Shown: positions 30,919-43,700 of the stretch, in pieces
Layout of the letters: each line of letters begins with the position of its first letter
Position numbering within the stretch: position 1 is the stretch's first letter
Assembly: GCA_024305745.1 (NCBI GenBank)
Contig: JAHRBS010000010.1
Coordinates: forward strand, 69,501 to 133,500
Direction: 5' to 3'
Length of the DNA: 64,000 bases
DNA from: Polyporus tsugae
Taxonomy: Eukaryota > Basidiomycota > Agaricomycetes > Polyporales > Polyporaceae
Notes under the pieces: generated by a model
What the model saw: the letters and a program-made list of their open reading frames with translations, nothing else
Databases searched by the model: none
Told to the model about the DNA's origin: nothing
Position numbers and translations under genes: made by a program

Positions 30919-33900
30919 AAAACGCGGAAACTCCAACTTGAAGGGCGGTGGGATCCCGGATACCCAGACCATGGGCGGCGAGACTATCGATGAGATGCCA
31001 GTGGGGGGTCCCGACTAACTCGCGCACGATCATATCGATATGGCTAGCCAGACGCGTACAACTTGAAGGTGCCGACAAGTTCGGATGGCGCACGGCACCT
31101 CCCTCGGACCTCGACTCAGTCGCTGGAGTCGTATAATCCCTCAGCCGTGACGGTGACGACGGGGGAAGGACCGTTGACTCACCCGGGTCCACTGCCAGCC
31201 AGCGAACATTTCCATGGTTTCCTCACGGAGGGAACGCTTTACGCTTTACGCTTTGCGCCGAGCGCCGAGCGATCATGATGATTGAAGATCGTTCATCCCT
31301 TCGCCCCCAGACGCAAAACGTCGTGAAAACCCCACGGACGGCCTCCGAGTCGAAGGGACACATGGGATGGGCGACGTCGTCTACATTATATATCCGTAGT
31401 GACGTGCAGTGGAGGGGGGAAAAGCCGGAATCGATCGATCGATACACCGCGGCGACGAGCCCCACGGAAAGGCCGACGCAACGCAGCGCACGCCATCGGC
31501 GGTGGGGGGGTGGGGGGGGTGGTCGTACCAAGCAAGAACGTCTACCAGCACACGACGAGCCCAAACCTCACGTGTCCGCAACTACCACGGAACGAGGGGA
31601 GAGGTTGGAGGAAAGGGGAAGAGGGTAGAGGGGGCTGGCGCAGGAAGGTTGCACTGTCACGACGACCGCTGCAAGACGCGGCAGCTCGACGTCGACGTCG
31701 ACGTCGCAGCACCTGCGCAGCGCATGCAGAAGGAAGCGGCCTCCAGCCTCCACCACGCTCCGAGTCCGGCGCGGACCAGGGATAGAAGCAGCCCACGCAC
31801 ACGCACCCACACACACGCACGCACGCACGCCCGACGTCTCCCTGCCCTCCACCATCTATCGCTCTCTCGCAGCGGCCCGTTGTATCCGCGGGTCTGGCGA
31901 GCCCCAAGGCGGGGGACCGATCGCGCTCGTGGACAAGCGGGTTGAGAATTTCGATGCATGGACGACGTAACCCTCGTGCTGCCAGCCCTCCCCTCGCCGC
32001 CGCGGTCGGAGCACGACAGGGGGCCACCCTGGGGCCAGCGTCCCCACTGCCTATCCCCCGAGCCCATCCTGTACCGCACAGCCGTGGCCCCGCATCCCTC
32101 TCGGCGGCATGACGTTCAGGGTCGGCGAGAAGGCCGGGGAGCGGGGGGGGGGGGCTCTGGACGCTGGACGCTGCAGTGCGAGGATCCCAGCTTGGGAACG
32201 CTGCACAGAGACGCAGAGCAGGCGTGTATCGATCTGACAGGACGCAGCGCGGAGAGCTGCCGGCGACGGTGATGGGTGTGTGGTGTGTTGCAACGCACGT
32301 CGACGGAGAGAAGCAGATGCCGATGTCGATGCAGGCGATAGCGATGTCGATGCAGTTGATACCGATGGGATGCTATCAGGGATGCGTGTGGTACGTCGTC
32401 GCACCTTCTGCGGTGGTCGGATGGCGCAGGATGGCGGTGGGGGGGGGGAGAAAGTAGAAGGATGAGGAGCGGCGCACGCAGCGGGAGCCTGAGCTGGCCT
32501 AGTGGGCTCGTCGTGAGGGCCCCCCCCCCCCCCCGGCGAATCGCACCGCCTAGCTAGCGACGACGATATCCGTGTTCAGAGCAGAATAGCACAACGTGGG
32601 CACAACACTGTTGACCGAGTGGGGGGGGGGGGAGACTAGCTCAAACGTGAGCGAGGCAAGGCTCGGGGGGGACGAGGCGTTAGGCTGCCACAGAGCCCCC
32701 TCAGCGCACGTACCCACGACTTCCAGAAGGCCCAGAACGCAAACTATCCCCACGGGACCTCCCAGCACCAGCACAAGGGCCGCGGATAGGAGGCATAAGG
32801 CACTGCCGGTGCGCCGGAGGCCATGTCAGGGCTCTTCCATCAGCACACTGTAGTTGGGACGTACGTACGCGCTTCACATCTCCTGGCTTATCCATCCGTA
32901 TGAACCTGATGCCGTTGAATAGTCGGTTGGGGTACACGAGCAGAGGACGCGGTCGACATTGCCCTGTCCGTGTTCCCGACGGGCCGAACGTCGGCGGCAT
33001 AGTAGTCCGCCTAGTTAAGAAGTCAGCGGGCGTCAGTTCGGAATAACGGTAGGATGCCTTGGATTCTCACTTCACGTGTCCAAGGCGATCCCTGAAGATG
33101 CGACGACGGTGCCGCGACAGTACTAGGTGACGGACGCTGACGTCCGGAGCTCGGTGAGAGGATATGAGTCGCAACAGATTCAAGATGGTCGCGCTCGTCT
33201 CAACTCCTTTGAAGCTACTTGCATGGTCCTAGGTTCTGGACGAGTCTAGGACCCCAGAATTGGAGCCATTGGGGTGGTTTCTTAGAAGGTTTTGAACGCC
33301 AAAGAAGATCCTCGCTACGGTGATGTCCGTTGGCAATCTGAGCCGTGCATCCAGTTTTCCGCTGCCTGTGGCCGGGTCCAAGAAACGTTCGGTCTGTGAG
33401 GTAACTAGAAGCGGCGTCGTCGACACCGTTCGCGATATTTTCCAGATGTCGAAGGCAAAAGGGAACGCTGACCAAACGGTATACCGTGAGTAGCAGCGCC
33501 AAACGCGAAGACTATCTACTCACAGGTTAGACATCCCTTGCGTCCACTGATCAACTCCATACTATGTCCACCGAAAGTGCGGAAAGCAAAATCCGGTCGA
33601 AAATATCAGAAATATCCTGTTCGGGTTCGGGTTGGAAGTGCCAATGATGTACGGACAGAGTTGGCCAAAAAAAGGGCTTCCAGTAACGCGATGCGCGGCA
33701 GCCCGACTGGTCGTGTATCTGCGTCACTTGAGCGCGGTGCAATATACCTCGTGCACAACACCCAGTTAGAGGAAGCCTGAGCGATGCCTCGATGGATTCT
33801 CACCGACATATTGCCCGAGCACCCAATATCTGGAATACGTCCAAACCGACGACCCCTTCGATCGATCATAATATTGCGCAGTGCCAGAAAACGCTAGAGC

Positions 33901-34697
33901 GACTTCGCGCCTGGGCTTGGGCAAGCGTTAGAGCCTATCGCCTTAGGTCCACACGAGGAGGGAGAAGTCAGCAAGGTTCGTTTCAGACTCAACCGTCTGA
34001 AGTGCTGCTCACCAAGCAATCTCCGCCGGTCGGAGCGTTATAACGTACGCCACCGATGTTCGTCGCCGCCTCGAGGACGGAGGCAGAAGGGTCCATCGCG
34101 CTTGCGTTGCGCAGAACGCACTAGGCATCCGGAGTTATCAAAACGCCGTGGTGCGGCTACATTGCCAACGTTGGATCCCCTACCGCCCACAAGGTTCTGA
34201 ATACGATGGGCGCATCGGCGAGCAACAAGCGAAATACTCACGAGAAGAGTTCGTTGGCGCGTCGCCCGTTCGAATGGGGGAAAAGTGGCCAGACATCGAT
34301 CGAGACGAGGGACCTTGAACCCAGTGACCTGGACGACGGCGGTACCGCAGCAGGGTGAATTGCAGGATGCTTTCCGGCCTCACAGTGAGACCGCGCTTGA
34401 GGTGGACGTAGACCGAGGTTTGGAATGGTGCGGTCGGTGATTGCCCGAGCGCATCGGTGGGAGTGTCGGCTGCGCGGATGCGCTGGAGCGGACCAGAAGG
34501 TGAGGAAGCTTAGTAGCGCTGACGCGGAACGCAAATCTTCGCAGATCGTGGGACGAGGATAGGAACGAACAAAGAAAGCGGGAGGAGGGAAACGACGACG
34601 TTCAGCAGCAGGAGACAGGGCAGGAAATGTGGGTGCTTGAGCCTGAGTCTGAGCGAGAGGGGGAGGAGACTCGGATTCGCTGCCTGCCTCCTCGCAC

Positions 34698-34713
34698 TTA
34701 GGGTTAGGGTTAG
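34698..34713 (+). repeat. interstitial telomere-type motif
   Basis: TTAGGGTTAGGGTTAG, two full TTAGGG units plus four bases. The matching place in copy 2 (about 47,650) lacks it. Confidence 0.7.
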
Positions 34714-37700
34714 TGTAGCGCCGTTTACGTATACATAAGCGCCCCGGTAAATTAACAGGACGCCGTGGCGAGCGGTGATCTCGCACTCGTGCTCTCAATG
34801 CCCTCCCTCCATCCACCCTGGCAAGAGCCCTCCATTCCCACCTCGCCTCATGTCTTCCACTCGCCTCTCTGAGTCTCACGCCATCTTTACACTTCTCTGC
34901 CAGGCCCATCGCTACTATCAACCACATCAATACCATCGCATGCGAATGCCTGTCCAGGTCAAGCTCAGTTGGCACCCTGCCCCCCGGCCTCCTCTCCCTT
35001 CGTGTAATCTCCGTTTCCGCACCGGTGCAATGTTCAACTCGAAATATTTCCCTTGCGGTAACTCGCTTGCGAGTATCGACATGTGGCGGCGGCGGCGTTC
35101 ATGCTCTATATCCTCCACCGACCCTGGCGATGGAATTGCCTTTCCACTAGTGTTGCCAGTCAAACACGTCGATGTTCGCCTCGCCGACCCTGCGGAGTCT
35201 GCGGAGCGCCTGGACGTCCTCCCACCCGGTTTTCGTTGCCAACCCGACCGATAATTTGCACACAATCCTTCCACTCTTTCCATGACGCTACTCGCGAGTC
35301 ATCCTGACGACCGCATTCTAGTGGATCATCCCCATGTCCTGACTGCTGTGGCTGCGAGTAATTTACTCGACAGCGATCGCAACCGCGACAGCATGCTTCC
35401 CTCGCCCCTCTCACGCCGCTGCCATGAACTCACCCGCGTGCAGTCCAGGCGACATCTGCCACAATCCGCTCGACCCGTCACAGGTCATCGACCGGTCATA
35501 TTCGACCCTCCGAAGACTGGGTGGGAAGCGATGATTACCAGTCGCCATTCAAAGGGGCTCATAGACAGATACAGCCAGCCACGTCAGGATCGCGCCTGCC
35601 TGCTTCACGTTTCTGTATCTCGGCTTTTCCGGGACGGACGCCGGACATCGCAGTGTTTATTTAATCTCCCTCAACAGTCCTCATGCATGCCAGGGCCATG
35701 TATGGCGGGAACGATTGGCGCGACAGACGTGGGTGGCTAGACCTTCATTAATCCTAGATGCTTGTCTTTGACTTGCCAAATGCATTTCGTCCTCCAGTTC
35801 CCATCAATAAACTGGTGCGCGAAGCGAGCGGCTCAAGTTGCCCCCGAATACAAATACGAACCGCATCGCAATCAGCATCGTCGCCGTCAGTGACAGCACC
35901 GATGTCTTTGCCTTGACGGGACCGTGTCGTTGCGGAAGGTCTCGCACATGTGCCCACTCGTCTCTCGTGACATGGGTTTCGTATCAAGGTTTTCATCAAC
36001 CTATATTCCATTCACCCCTCTATTCCAGACAGCCCTGACTCCACCTCGTCGACGGCGGTGGTATTGATGCTGTATCGCTACGAGGCATTTATCTCTCTAT
36101 TTCCATGCCAAGATCTTCCAGGGATTAATCGCCACAGCTGCTATTCTGCTCTCCCCCTTCCAAGCCTGTAATCTAACACGGTCCGGCCACCGGAGATGAA
36201 GCAAGAATCGACACTCTTCGCAGAAACGCACCCGTCCTATTCACTATCGACCTGGCGCGAGCCAGCGGGGGACCAATCCTCGGACTGCCTATTCCAGGTG
36301 ATCCTCTGTGGGCGGCCCGTGGGAGGCCGCAGCCACAGAGACGACGGCCTCGTGTGTCGGTCGCGGGAACGCCATGCAAACGCTAACTCTTGTAGCACCC
36401 TATGACGCAACGTCCGCTCAGCCCAACTCAGCTCCGCCGAGCAGCACCGCGGCGACTTGTTGACCAATTGCAGTTCGCGCCTGACCCGCCGCGCCGCCCG
36501 CGTGCCCGCGAACGAGAATGCTTGGTCATCTATACCTTGTTTTCCGTGCATGCGCGCGAGTATCGAACGAGCGCTGTGTCCAATTGCTGTCCATCCCGAC
36601 GATCGTCGCCATGCTCAGCTCTGCGATCTCCTGACAGTTGCTCGTTCCCCAGCCACTGCACCACCCCGACGTCGACGGAGGAAACCCCGCACATCCCCCA
36701 CCTGTGTCCGCCGGCGCCGCCACCATCGACGTCACCCCACCGCGCGCCGCGGCTTCGCATTCCAGACAACGAACTGAACTGTGACAACGTCCGCGTCCGC
36801 GCTCGCGCTCGTCTGCGCGCGTGCTACATGCTCATTGGCACTGTGCCGATACCGCCCCCATACCCCCGACCACCGTGACTCCCGACCTCCCCGGTGCCAC
36901 CCCAGGGCCCAGGATCGATGCACCACGACGAGGTCCAGAACAGAACCCGTCCCTTGTTCAGACTCTCCACCGTGACCCAAGGCCCCTCGGAACCTGGCAG
37001 CTCTTGATCTCCACACACCCACACCCACATCCACACCCGTCTCGCGTTTCTCGTCGCGTCCTCGCGCCGCCGGGCCACAGCCATCTACCCATCCGCCCGT
37101 CTCCCGCAGGAAGAAGAAGCTGCGCGCAGCGGCACCCTCCTCCTCTCCATCTTCCTCTCCGTCTTCATCCGCACCCGCACCCGCACCCGGCGGCACGCGC
37201 AACGCAACATGAACGTCGGGGCCCGACCTCTGACCTCGGGCTTCAAGTTCAGGCGACTCGAGAGCCCGAGTCCGAGCCCGAGTCCGAGTCCGAGTCGACG
37301 GCAGCAGTGCGAGCGAGCGAGCGAGCGCGCGGAGCTCTACATGATGCTTCCCGCGGGCGATCGCAGCTCGCGCACAGAGCGCCTCAAACCAAACCAGTCA
37401 GGACAGGCCGGAAGCCCAGTCCTCGTCCGAGCGCATACGTATATCCATGTACACATCAACGGCGATCGGCAACTCCGTGGGCTCGGTGCCAGCGGCCTGC
37501 GTGTAGATGCAGATGCGGATGTGGATGTGCACCGCGACTCGCGGTGTGGCCCGCTTCTGCGATATTCGGTATACGGGTACGGGTACACATACAGGGATCC
37601 CCCGGGGGGGGGGGGGGTGGCATTGGCACAGCGAGAGAAAAGCTAACGCTATGGCCGCAATGTTCCATGTACCATCGCGAGCACCCCTTAACGTCCGCTA

Positions 37701-40700
37701 CGCGGCGGCCATCCCCGAGTCGACACCCGTGCGTATGCATCATGCCCCGAGACGAGAACGGACGGGGACACGGACACGGACGCGGGTGAGGATGCGGATG
37801 CGGATATGGGTGCTGACGGGGACGTGGAGACGAACAGGCTTCTGAGAGGCGATGTACGCCTCCTCCCCGGGCCCGCTGCTTCTCGGGCTGCTCACCCGCT
37901 GACACGTCCATCGGAGAGGATAGAAGGCGGAAGGCGGCGTGACGCGGCCACGCCACCCTCAAGGCCTCAGAGTGACTGCGCCGGGATGCGCGGCGACCGA
38001 GATCCCTCCCCCATCCGTCCAGTTGAAGACGGAACGTGGCTCGGAGAGGACGGGCAAAAGGTGTCAGACGTCGGAATATCGAAGACGTGCAACTTCGGAA
38101 CTCAGAGAACAGAAACTACTACTCTTGCCACGCCTTCAGGTTTGCCCATCGCGGCGTATGTGTCGTGTGCGGATGCCGATCTGCGCGTGGAAGCACTATA
38201 CGGTATTGCTCGCACTGACTCGGACTTGCTCATCGGCCTCAGTTGCGGGTTCGTCGACGTCAATCGTCCGACCCCCGCCTCCCGCCAAATCTCGGCCCCA
38301 ATAATCACTATCATCAGCCCAGTGCCACGAACCATACACCTGGGCCAGGCCGACGACCCGATATCGGTGACGTGCATGATGGACAGCGTCCGAACGGCCA
38401 GCGGGCTCGAGACTCTCAGGATCGTCACTCACAACACTCGGGCCCGCCCACTCGCAGAAAACGAGCAACCAGTGACTAGTAGTAACTTCCCGCCCGGCCG
38501 CCGTCGAGCATATCAGGAAAATCCTTCCCTTCGTCGCCATGCCCGACGTTCCCTACCAGCTTCGGGTCGCCTCACGCCTATTTCTCATGCATACTCGTGC
38601 CTCTAGCTTCAAGCCGTTTCCGTTCCCCATCAGCGCGTTGGCAGGGATGCGCTGGTCGCGGTCAGCATTATCGTCGTTCCTCGCTCGCTGCGCTCGCGAC
38701 TTACCCGTGCATGCTCACCGGCGACCGCGCGAGGGGATTACTCTCTCCGTCAGGCTCAGACCCGTCTCCCGGCTTCATTATATTTCCATACCATCCGCGA
38801 TCAGACATTGCATCTCGCGCCCCGTTTGAATGTAGTCCGCACGCAACCCCCGCGCCGCGCCCTTGATACAGTATACTGTACATGCCACTCCGGCACTTGG
38901 CCCTTCTCAGCTATGGGCGTCCTCCGCCTGTACGCGCACCTGCGTACAATGATACAATAGTACGTGCGTCCTCGCGTACCTCAGGCTCCCGAACAAGCGT
39001 GCTGATTACCTCCTTGCTCGACCCGTACGGCAGGATCTCCCTACCATCCATCCCCATAAGTTGGCCGCAACGTGCCCCGCGCGGCCGCTCAGAAACTGCC
39101 CTCGATCGCGTGCAGTACTTGAGGGGTGATTCCCTGGCGACCTGAGGCTGAGGCTGAGGCTGAGGCTGACCGAGCCGCCGGTATGATTGTACACATGTAG
39201 ATGATGCTGGTCGACAGCGGCGCAAGATATAGATATTTAACCAACGCGTCCGGAGGAAGGAATCGCCGCCAGTTGGTGCATCCGTACTCGGGACGCCAGC
39301 GGCTTTCATTCGGCTGCCGTTCCACTTGTGGTGATATATGTATTGTGCAGTACGCAATGTGCATGATCGCTGTGCATTCCAATGCGGATATTCCAAATCC
39401 CGTCTCCGGACTGCGGTATACCCAAACTCAAAGTATAAAATTCCCCTCGTCCGACGCCGACTCGGCCGGACCACGGCGGGCAAGTGGGTGTGCGAGACGC
39501 GAGCACCGTCCTGAGAGCGGTCGGTAGCTGCGCGATACCAGTGGCGATAGTAAGTTATTGGAATGTCGTGCCAGTGGGCCATGGCCATCTTCTGTTCCCG
39601 TTCGTTAGCGATGGCGGACAGAGCATCTGACTGACGCTATCGCGCGCAGGGCAGCATAGGCTCATGCGCAGGGTTTCTGTACCTCCGCGCGCGGGCGGCC
39701 GGGGGAAGTCCGAGTCCGAATCCGCGTTTCAGCGCCGTCGCGATTGGCCCGTGCTGAACAAACATCAAATGTTGAATGGGGGCGGCCGATCATGAGAAGA
39801 GAGATCGACGAGTTACGACAAATGAATGAATGAACAAAGTGCATCACAGGAAGCTATAAACGGCGTATTCAATAGCGATAGTAGCCCCAAGCTACACAGA
39901 AGATCAGGTCCAGGATTGCGACTGTATTCAGGGCACAAGAGGTCGGGGAAAGGGATTCGGAGGCAGGCAAGCTGGCGAACGTGGAGTCGGTGGGTACTGA
40001 CTGAACTAGAAGTGGACGACGCGACATCTCAAGAGCTTCATATCTGGTCCTCCGTGGACCGAACGGAAGAAGCAGACGAAGATCCTCAGCGCGTGGCCCG
40101 ATCGCGGGCGGGACTGGGAGTGCGTGTACGTACGCGCGCGTGCTGACGACGAGAGATCAGCGACAATCCTCGCCCAACCCAGTTCTCACTCACGTCCGCT
40201 TGCAATTGGCACGCGCACGCACACGCGGCACGCCATCTGGATATCCGAGTACGCCTCGCTGGCCATATCCGTGCCCGGCGTTCCCGCCAGCGTACGCCGT
40301 CCAGTGAACTTGAATCCTCGGGATGGAGAAGGCGATGAGCTGAGCCGAGGAGTGATCTGCCCTGGCCCCAGTGACCATCTCGCGCCAGGCTCCTCTTGCT
40401 TGCGTGGGTGTACACGACAACAGCCCAGGACGTACGGGAACGTCGGCGTGTCTCCTCGAACCTTTCATCCCCGGCTCACGGCCACGCTGGGATCCCTCCG
40501 TGATGTTGCTATCCTGAATCTTCCTAGCATCCTCTTGGGAGCATCCTCCCGGCGGCCGCACCTCGACCGGTTCTCTTCGCGAATGTGCTCGACGGGCTCA
40601 AGCGTGTCCGTGCTTACGCCTGGGGTCTGGACGTGCCCAATGACCCATCCCATCGCACGCCAGTGGGAAAGTGTGCATGCCACGGCCCGCCGCGGGCCAA

Positions 40701-43700
40701 CGGGAAAACTGGTCGTGAGGCCGCATGACCAGAGGGAGGCAGCGCGGGCGCGATCCGCCCCCACCCTGCTAGCAGGGCTCCCAGTCCAATGTGTATGGAG
40801 GGTGCTGCGGTAGGTGCCGGTTTTGCTTGGAGCAGCCGCCCTGCGATCGTGGCCGGATTCGGGAACCCAGTCCACTTCTAGGCACGATCGCGAGGAATGT
40901 AGCCCTCCAGGACAGCGCGGACCGTCGTGGTATGGTGCGGTGATGGGCATGGGCATGGTGCGCGCATATCCGACTCGAGGCGTCCTTGTATTTCCGTGGG
41001 CGCAAGCCACCCGACAACGCCCGACATGGGAGGTTGACGAGAGGGCGCGCATCGCCTCGCGCCGAGGCGACCAGTCTGTCGAAGATGTCTCCCGCCCATC
41101 CGTGTTTGCGGATAAAGCCCCAGGCCGCCGTTCTCCCATTTCCAGGGTCCCATACCACATTCGGATGACTCGGCACGAGTATTTACTGGCCGTCATGATA
41201 TGCGGGACAAGCGCAGATCAGCGCGAATCCAGGTCAGCGTCGCTCGGGCGGCGAGTTTCGTGTGGGGCAACCAGGGATCGGACGTGGATGATAGGTGGGA
41301 TGCACGTGAACTCTAAAAACGAATGAATTGAATTTGGTTGATCGCTTGGAACTGGACAGGTCGCGATGTTGGAATGGGGAGGCCGAGGAGTGGACGATGG
41401 CCGGAGGGCGCGCAGGAGGAGAAGCCGGGGGGCCGGTCGCGTCCACGATGGGTCCGGGGAGATGGGGACGCAATGGAGGAGCTGTGCCTCCGCAGAGCTT
41501 GAGCACCGTGAACCTCTCGGCCCTCCAGTACGCTTCAAGTTCGCGATTTGTGGCCAAGCACGGCCATGTGGTGGCGCTCGTATTCATGCAAGGCCGCCTC
41601 GTCCGAGCCCAAGTCGTGGTGAATGCCCCTCCCCTAGATTCGTACGGTCATCGTCGAGCCTGAGATCATGTACCAATATTCAGCCAAGGCGCGATGTAAT
41701 CGTGACGGACATACCCAAACGCTCGTGCCTTTGGTCACTGACCTCGGGTAGGCAGATGTGCGCGATCGTGGCGCACGCAACAAAGGGATAGGTGGGAGGT
41801 GCGGAGGCCGAGTATCTCCTCTACATGGTGATCTTTTGGGTACCGCGACATTTTGCGATGAAGGCAGCGAAGGGCCGAAGGCGCCTCCGATGTGCTGGGG
41901 TAAGGCGCCGATACAGCCAGCCCTCAGTCAGGCGCTCAGTCCCCTCCAACATTAGTCCAGAGGTGGTATATGTTAGACCGTTTCCTCCACTACAGTACTC
42001 CTCGTTCCTTGACGTTTCAAGACACATCTCAGTGCGCTGAACGGGAATTATTAGACTTATCTTACCCGGTCGTTCCGAAGTTGGATGGGGAATCGGCGCC
42101 CAACAGTGCGACTTGGAAGCGAAGCGAGACATATCCCGGAATGAGGTGTATCGGCTGGCGTGCCTAACGTCGTGGCCGGATTTCCATTTCATCTCGTCAG
42201 ACTTCTGCTCGCGTTTCTGCGGATTGTTTCGCCGGTCCCATGTCGGCCTGCGGAGCCGCAAACGAATCCATAAGCTGGCTATCCCAGAAAATACCCAATA
42301 ACGTTACTCACTGCGCTCCTGCAACCACCGCTCCAACGGACCATCCCGACGTCCCACATCTCGCACTGTATCAGACAACTGTAAGCGGCAATGTTGGAGA
42401 CACCCAAAATGGCCGCTCCACCTTGTTTCACATGATGCGAGCTGCATACGGAACGGTTGGGCGCCCCACCCCTTGGAGGCGTTGAACACGGAAAGCATGA
42501 CACGTGTATGTCATAAGTAGCTTGCGCTTTCGCACCGTTCCCCATGCCAGCCTGACGGATGGTCATGGGAACAAGCACGGCAGTGCTTGCGCATAGACGC
42601 CAGCTCGAGCTCCACACCACCGCCCCAGCCATATAGACCAGGTTTTCGAAGAAGACTCAACACCGCCGCGTACAATACCAACCGCCCGCGGGCTGTCGGC
42701 AACGACAGACTCCAGACAGGACTAGGGTGCGTCCTGCGTACGGGCTCGAATGCGTGCTTCTTGCGCAATTCTGTCCGCCATGAGATGGTTCTCAAGCCAT
42801 ACGATTGCGACAAAGGAGCGAACGGCGACAACGTAGGGACGGACGATCCGAAAATAGACCATACCCTGATGTCGTAAACCTCCCGAAGGCATGCACTGTT
42901 GCATGAGGCGTAGAAGCGGTGTGAAGACGGGTGGTCAGAAAGGGCCCCAAAGCGACCTCTGCCGTGCCGGGGCAGTGCGGGTTGTCGAGACTCGAGACCA
43001 TCTTCGAGCACAGGCTGTCATGGGGCGAGATCTAGACTGTAGATGACACACACGTATGTCAGCCATAGTCTGCACCGAAACCATAGGGCGTGAAGCACAT
43101 GCATAGTCTGTATTCTTCGCGGGCACTTTTGCCTCCGATGAAGTTCCAGAGCGTGATGCCCAGGCACAGTAACACCATGGGAAGCGAAAGACATAACATG
43201 CACAACTTCCAGGGTTCGGGGAACGTCCGGGAGTGCCTGAGGATATGTTATGTCAGAGACCTTGCACACGTAGACGGAACAACGGGACTCCGGGGACCCA
43301 CTCCAAAAACACACTGAGGACTCACCAATAGCTGGCCCGCGATACGTCATTCGATCCTGCGAAGGATATCACATAATGAAACATGTCATTGGGAAGAGGA
43401 ACATGTGAATAACAAGAAGAAACGAGCATGCGGTTAACAAGGGTTCGCGGGGGCTAAGAGGTGTGCTTACCGATTCGGAGGGCCGTCGAGCATCCCATTC
43501 CAGGGATGTATAAACCTCTGGGACTCCATTTCCACATTTACCATGGCGGAGTGGAGATATACGTGTAGACAGTAATTAGAACCGCCGGGAACTGAGGTTA
43601 TCCTGAATGACGAAGATAAGGAAGCGGTGAGTCAGCTAGCGCACTGTGGTCGGCCGGCCACACTTGCCTGCGATCCCCGCGAGCCGATGATTGTGCAGGC

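Larger units (their letters stand above)
28780..41960 (+). repeat. segmental duplication, copy 1
   Basis: Collinear with 41,960-56,340 over the whole length. Matched anchors (copy 1 / copy 2): 28,860/41,995; 29,985/43,150; 30,210/43,400; 30,475/43,640; 32,100/45,200; 33,000/45,775; 33,790/46,755; 34,730/47,665; 35,500/48,520; 36,400/49,445; 37,080/50,110; 38,530/51,460; 40,080/53,585; 41,300/56,080. Similarity is patchy with many indels not in multiples of three, so no shared reading frame seems to be under selection. Contains several runs of 9-20 G or C and simple repeats. Confidence 0.8.

Noticed and set aside
36821..37789. 322-residue plus-strand ORF rich in His, Pro and Arg
   Set aside because: Low-complexity GC-rich sequence in duplication copy 1; the frame is broken in copy 2.
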